A stretch of DNA of 64,000 nt from Vibrio sp. J1-1 (lineage in GTDB: Bacteria > Pseudomonadota > Gammaproteobacteria > Enterobacterales > Vibrionaceae), in NCBI RefSeq assembly GCF_021728395.1, contig NZ_JAKKCM010000002.1, forward strand, positions 1 through 64,000, read 5' to 3'. A model generated the notes under the pieces. It saw only the letters and a program-made list of their open reading frames with translations, did not search any database and was not told the DNA's origin. This document shows positions 63,664 through 64,000 of the stretch, piece after piece. How positions within the stretch are numbered: position 1 is the first letter of the stretch; each line of letters starts with the position of its first letter. Position numbers and translations under genes: made by a program.

Positions 63664-64000
63664 AGTGCTAACAATTCCTGAGTATAAGGTTTCGAGTGGT
63701 CAAGGTTGAGAAGCTGACAAACCGAGCCACAAATCTCAGTTTGTTTAACGTGACAATCTTGGTGGGTGAACGTATCGCCAATCACAAACAGCGGTACTTC
63801 TCTCTCTTCTGGCAGTACGCCGCCATGAGATAAATCGTTGTTCATGCCATGATCGCTGGTCACGATGATCTGGTAACCATCGGCAAGCCACTGATCGATG
63901 TAGTTGGAAAGGATGATGTCTGCGCCGCGCGCACAATTGCGGTATTGACGAGAATCTAAGCCGAATTTGTGGCCCGTATCATCAATGTTCATTGGGTGAA
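63660..64000 (-). CDS. Alkaline-phosphatase-superfamily hydrolase, 3' part only
   Basis: The window ends inside this gene; the frame continues open into the edge (the ATG at 63992 is internal). The visible 113 residues carry NIDDTGHKFG and TSDHGMNND...HGG, the Asp-His and His metal-ligand motifs of the phosphodiesterase/nucleotide-pyrophosphatase branch, which also includes phosphonoacetate hydrolase. It is coupled (ATGA) to an ABC importer and a HAD phosphatase. A role in releasing phosphate from an imported organophosphorus compound is inferred. Confidence 0.82.
   Translation of the reverse strand, partial: HPMNIDDTGHKFGLDSRQYRNCARGADIILSNYIDQWLADGYQIIVTSDHGMNNDLSHGGVLPEEREVPLFVIGDTFTHQDCHVKQTEICGSVCQLLNLDHSKPYTQELLAL

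Overview
The window looks like part of a Vibrio chromosome, most likely chromosome 2 of a Harveyi-clade species (V. parahaemolyticus, V. alginolyticus or V. campbellii group). The main reason is a full-length thermolabile/lecithin-dependent hemolysin (tlh) whose sequence, as I remember the V. parahaemolyticus protein, is very close but not identical. It is divergent from a proprotein-convertase-like serine protease. OmpA, a solo SoxR, chromosomal eut genes without a microcompartment, an NqrM-like protein and VmeYZ/VexAB-like RND genes fit the same group. I see no rRNA, tRNA, insertion sequence, CRISPR array or prophage. The species cannot be fixed from sequence reading alone.

Layout. 1-1243: AT-rich, no convincing gene. 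1244-6261: two-gene operon of an outer-membrane barrel and a giant metzincin lipoprotein. 6404-9224: LysR regulator, YjjG nucleotidase, Nudix hydrolase, small secreted protein. 9577-13693: exoenzyme region with tlh, an S8 protease and a stand-alone I9 propeptide-like protein. 13746-14864: scar of a 2-aminoethylphosphonate (phn) locus; only the tail of phnX, the tail of an importer permease and an intact phnR remain. 15034-21920: M14 carboxypeptidase, ompA with a perfect CRP-type site, sdaA, YdcF-like protein, membrane protein, lipoprotein, Nudix. 22128-29547: DUF2339 membrane protein, RCK-linked Na+/H+ antiporter, fni, DUF3012 lipoprotein, rhodanese. 29853-34693: ethanolamine module eutR / eutB-eutC-eat.

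34795-38779: msrA, then a NAD-salvage divergon (nrtR-pncA-VOC against pncB) with repeated operator-like motifs. 38972-44491: small lipoproteins, an EamA/LysR pair, nlpE and a three-gene DUF134-NifX-NqrM-like operon behind a large palindrome. 44591-48653: EF-G paralog and a sugar porin with LacI-type half sites. 48736-54005: SoxR/MFS divergon with a textbook 19-bp-spacer SoxR promoter, TPR and DUF2391 proteins, ASCH protein, phospholipase D-like lipoprotein. 54334-59062: sigma-54-like promoter followed by an RND efflux pair. 60300-64000: five translationally coupled genes (alkaline-phosphatase-superfamily hydrolase, two permeases, ATPase, HAD phosphatase), probably an organophosphorus uptake operon, cut by the window edge.

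Functionally the window is metabolic and envelope-oriented: nutrient scavenging (ethanolamine, nicotinamide/nicotinate, serine, organophosphorus, sugars), secreted hydrolases and efflux. The most informative observations are the phn deletion scar with its orphan regulator, the external I9 chaperone/inhibitor next to the protease, the DUF134-NifX-NqrM operon, the SoxR, CRP and sigma-54 promoter calls, and two strong minus-strand terminators that end transcripts with no annotated gene.
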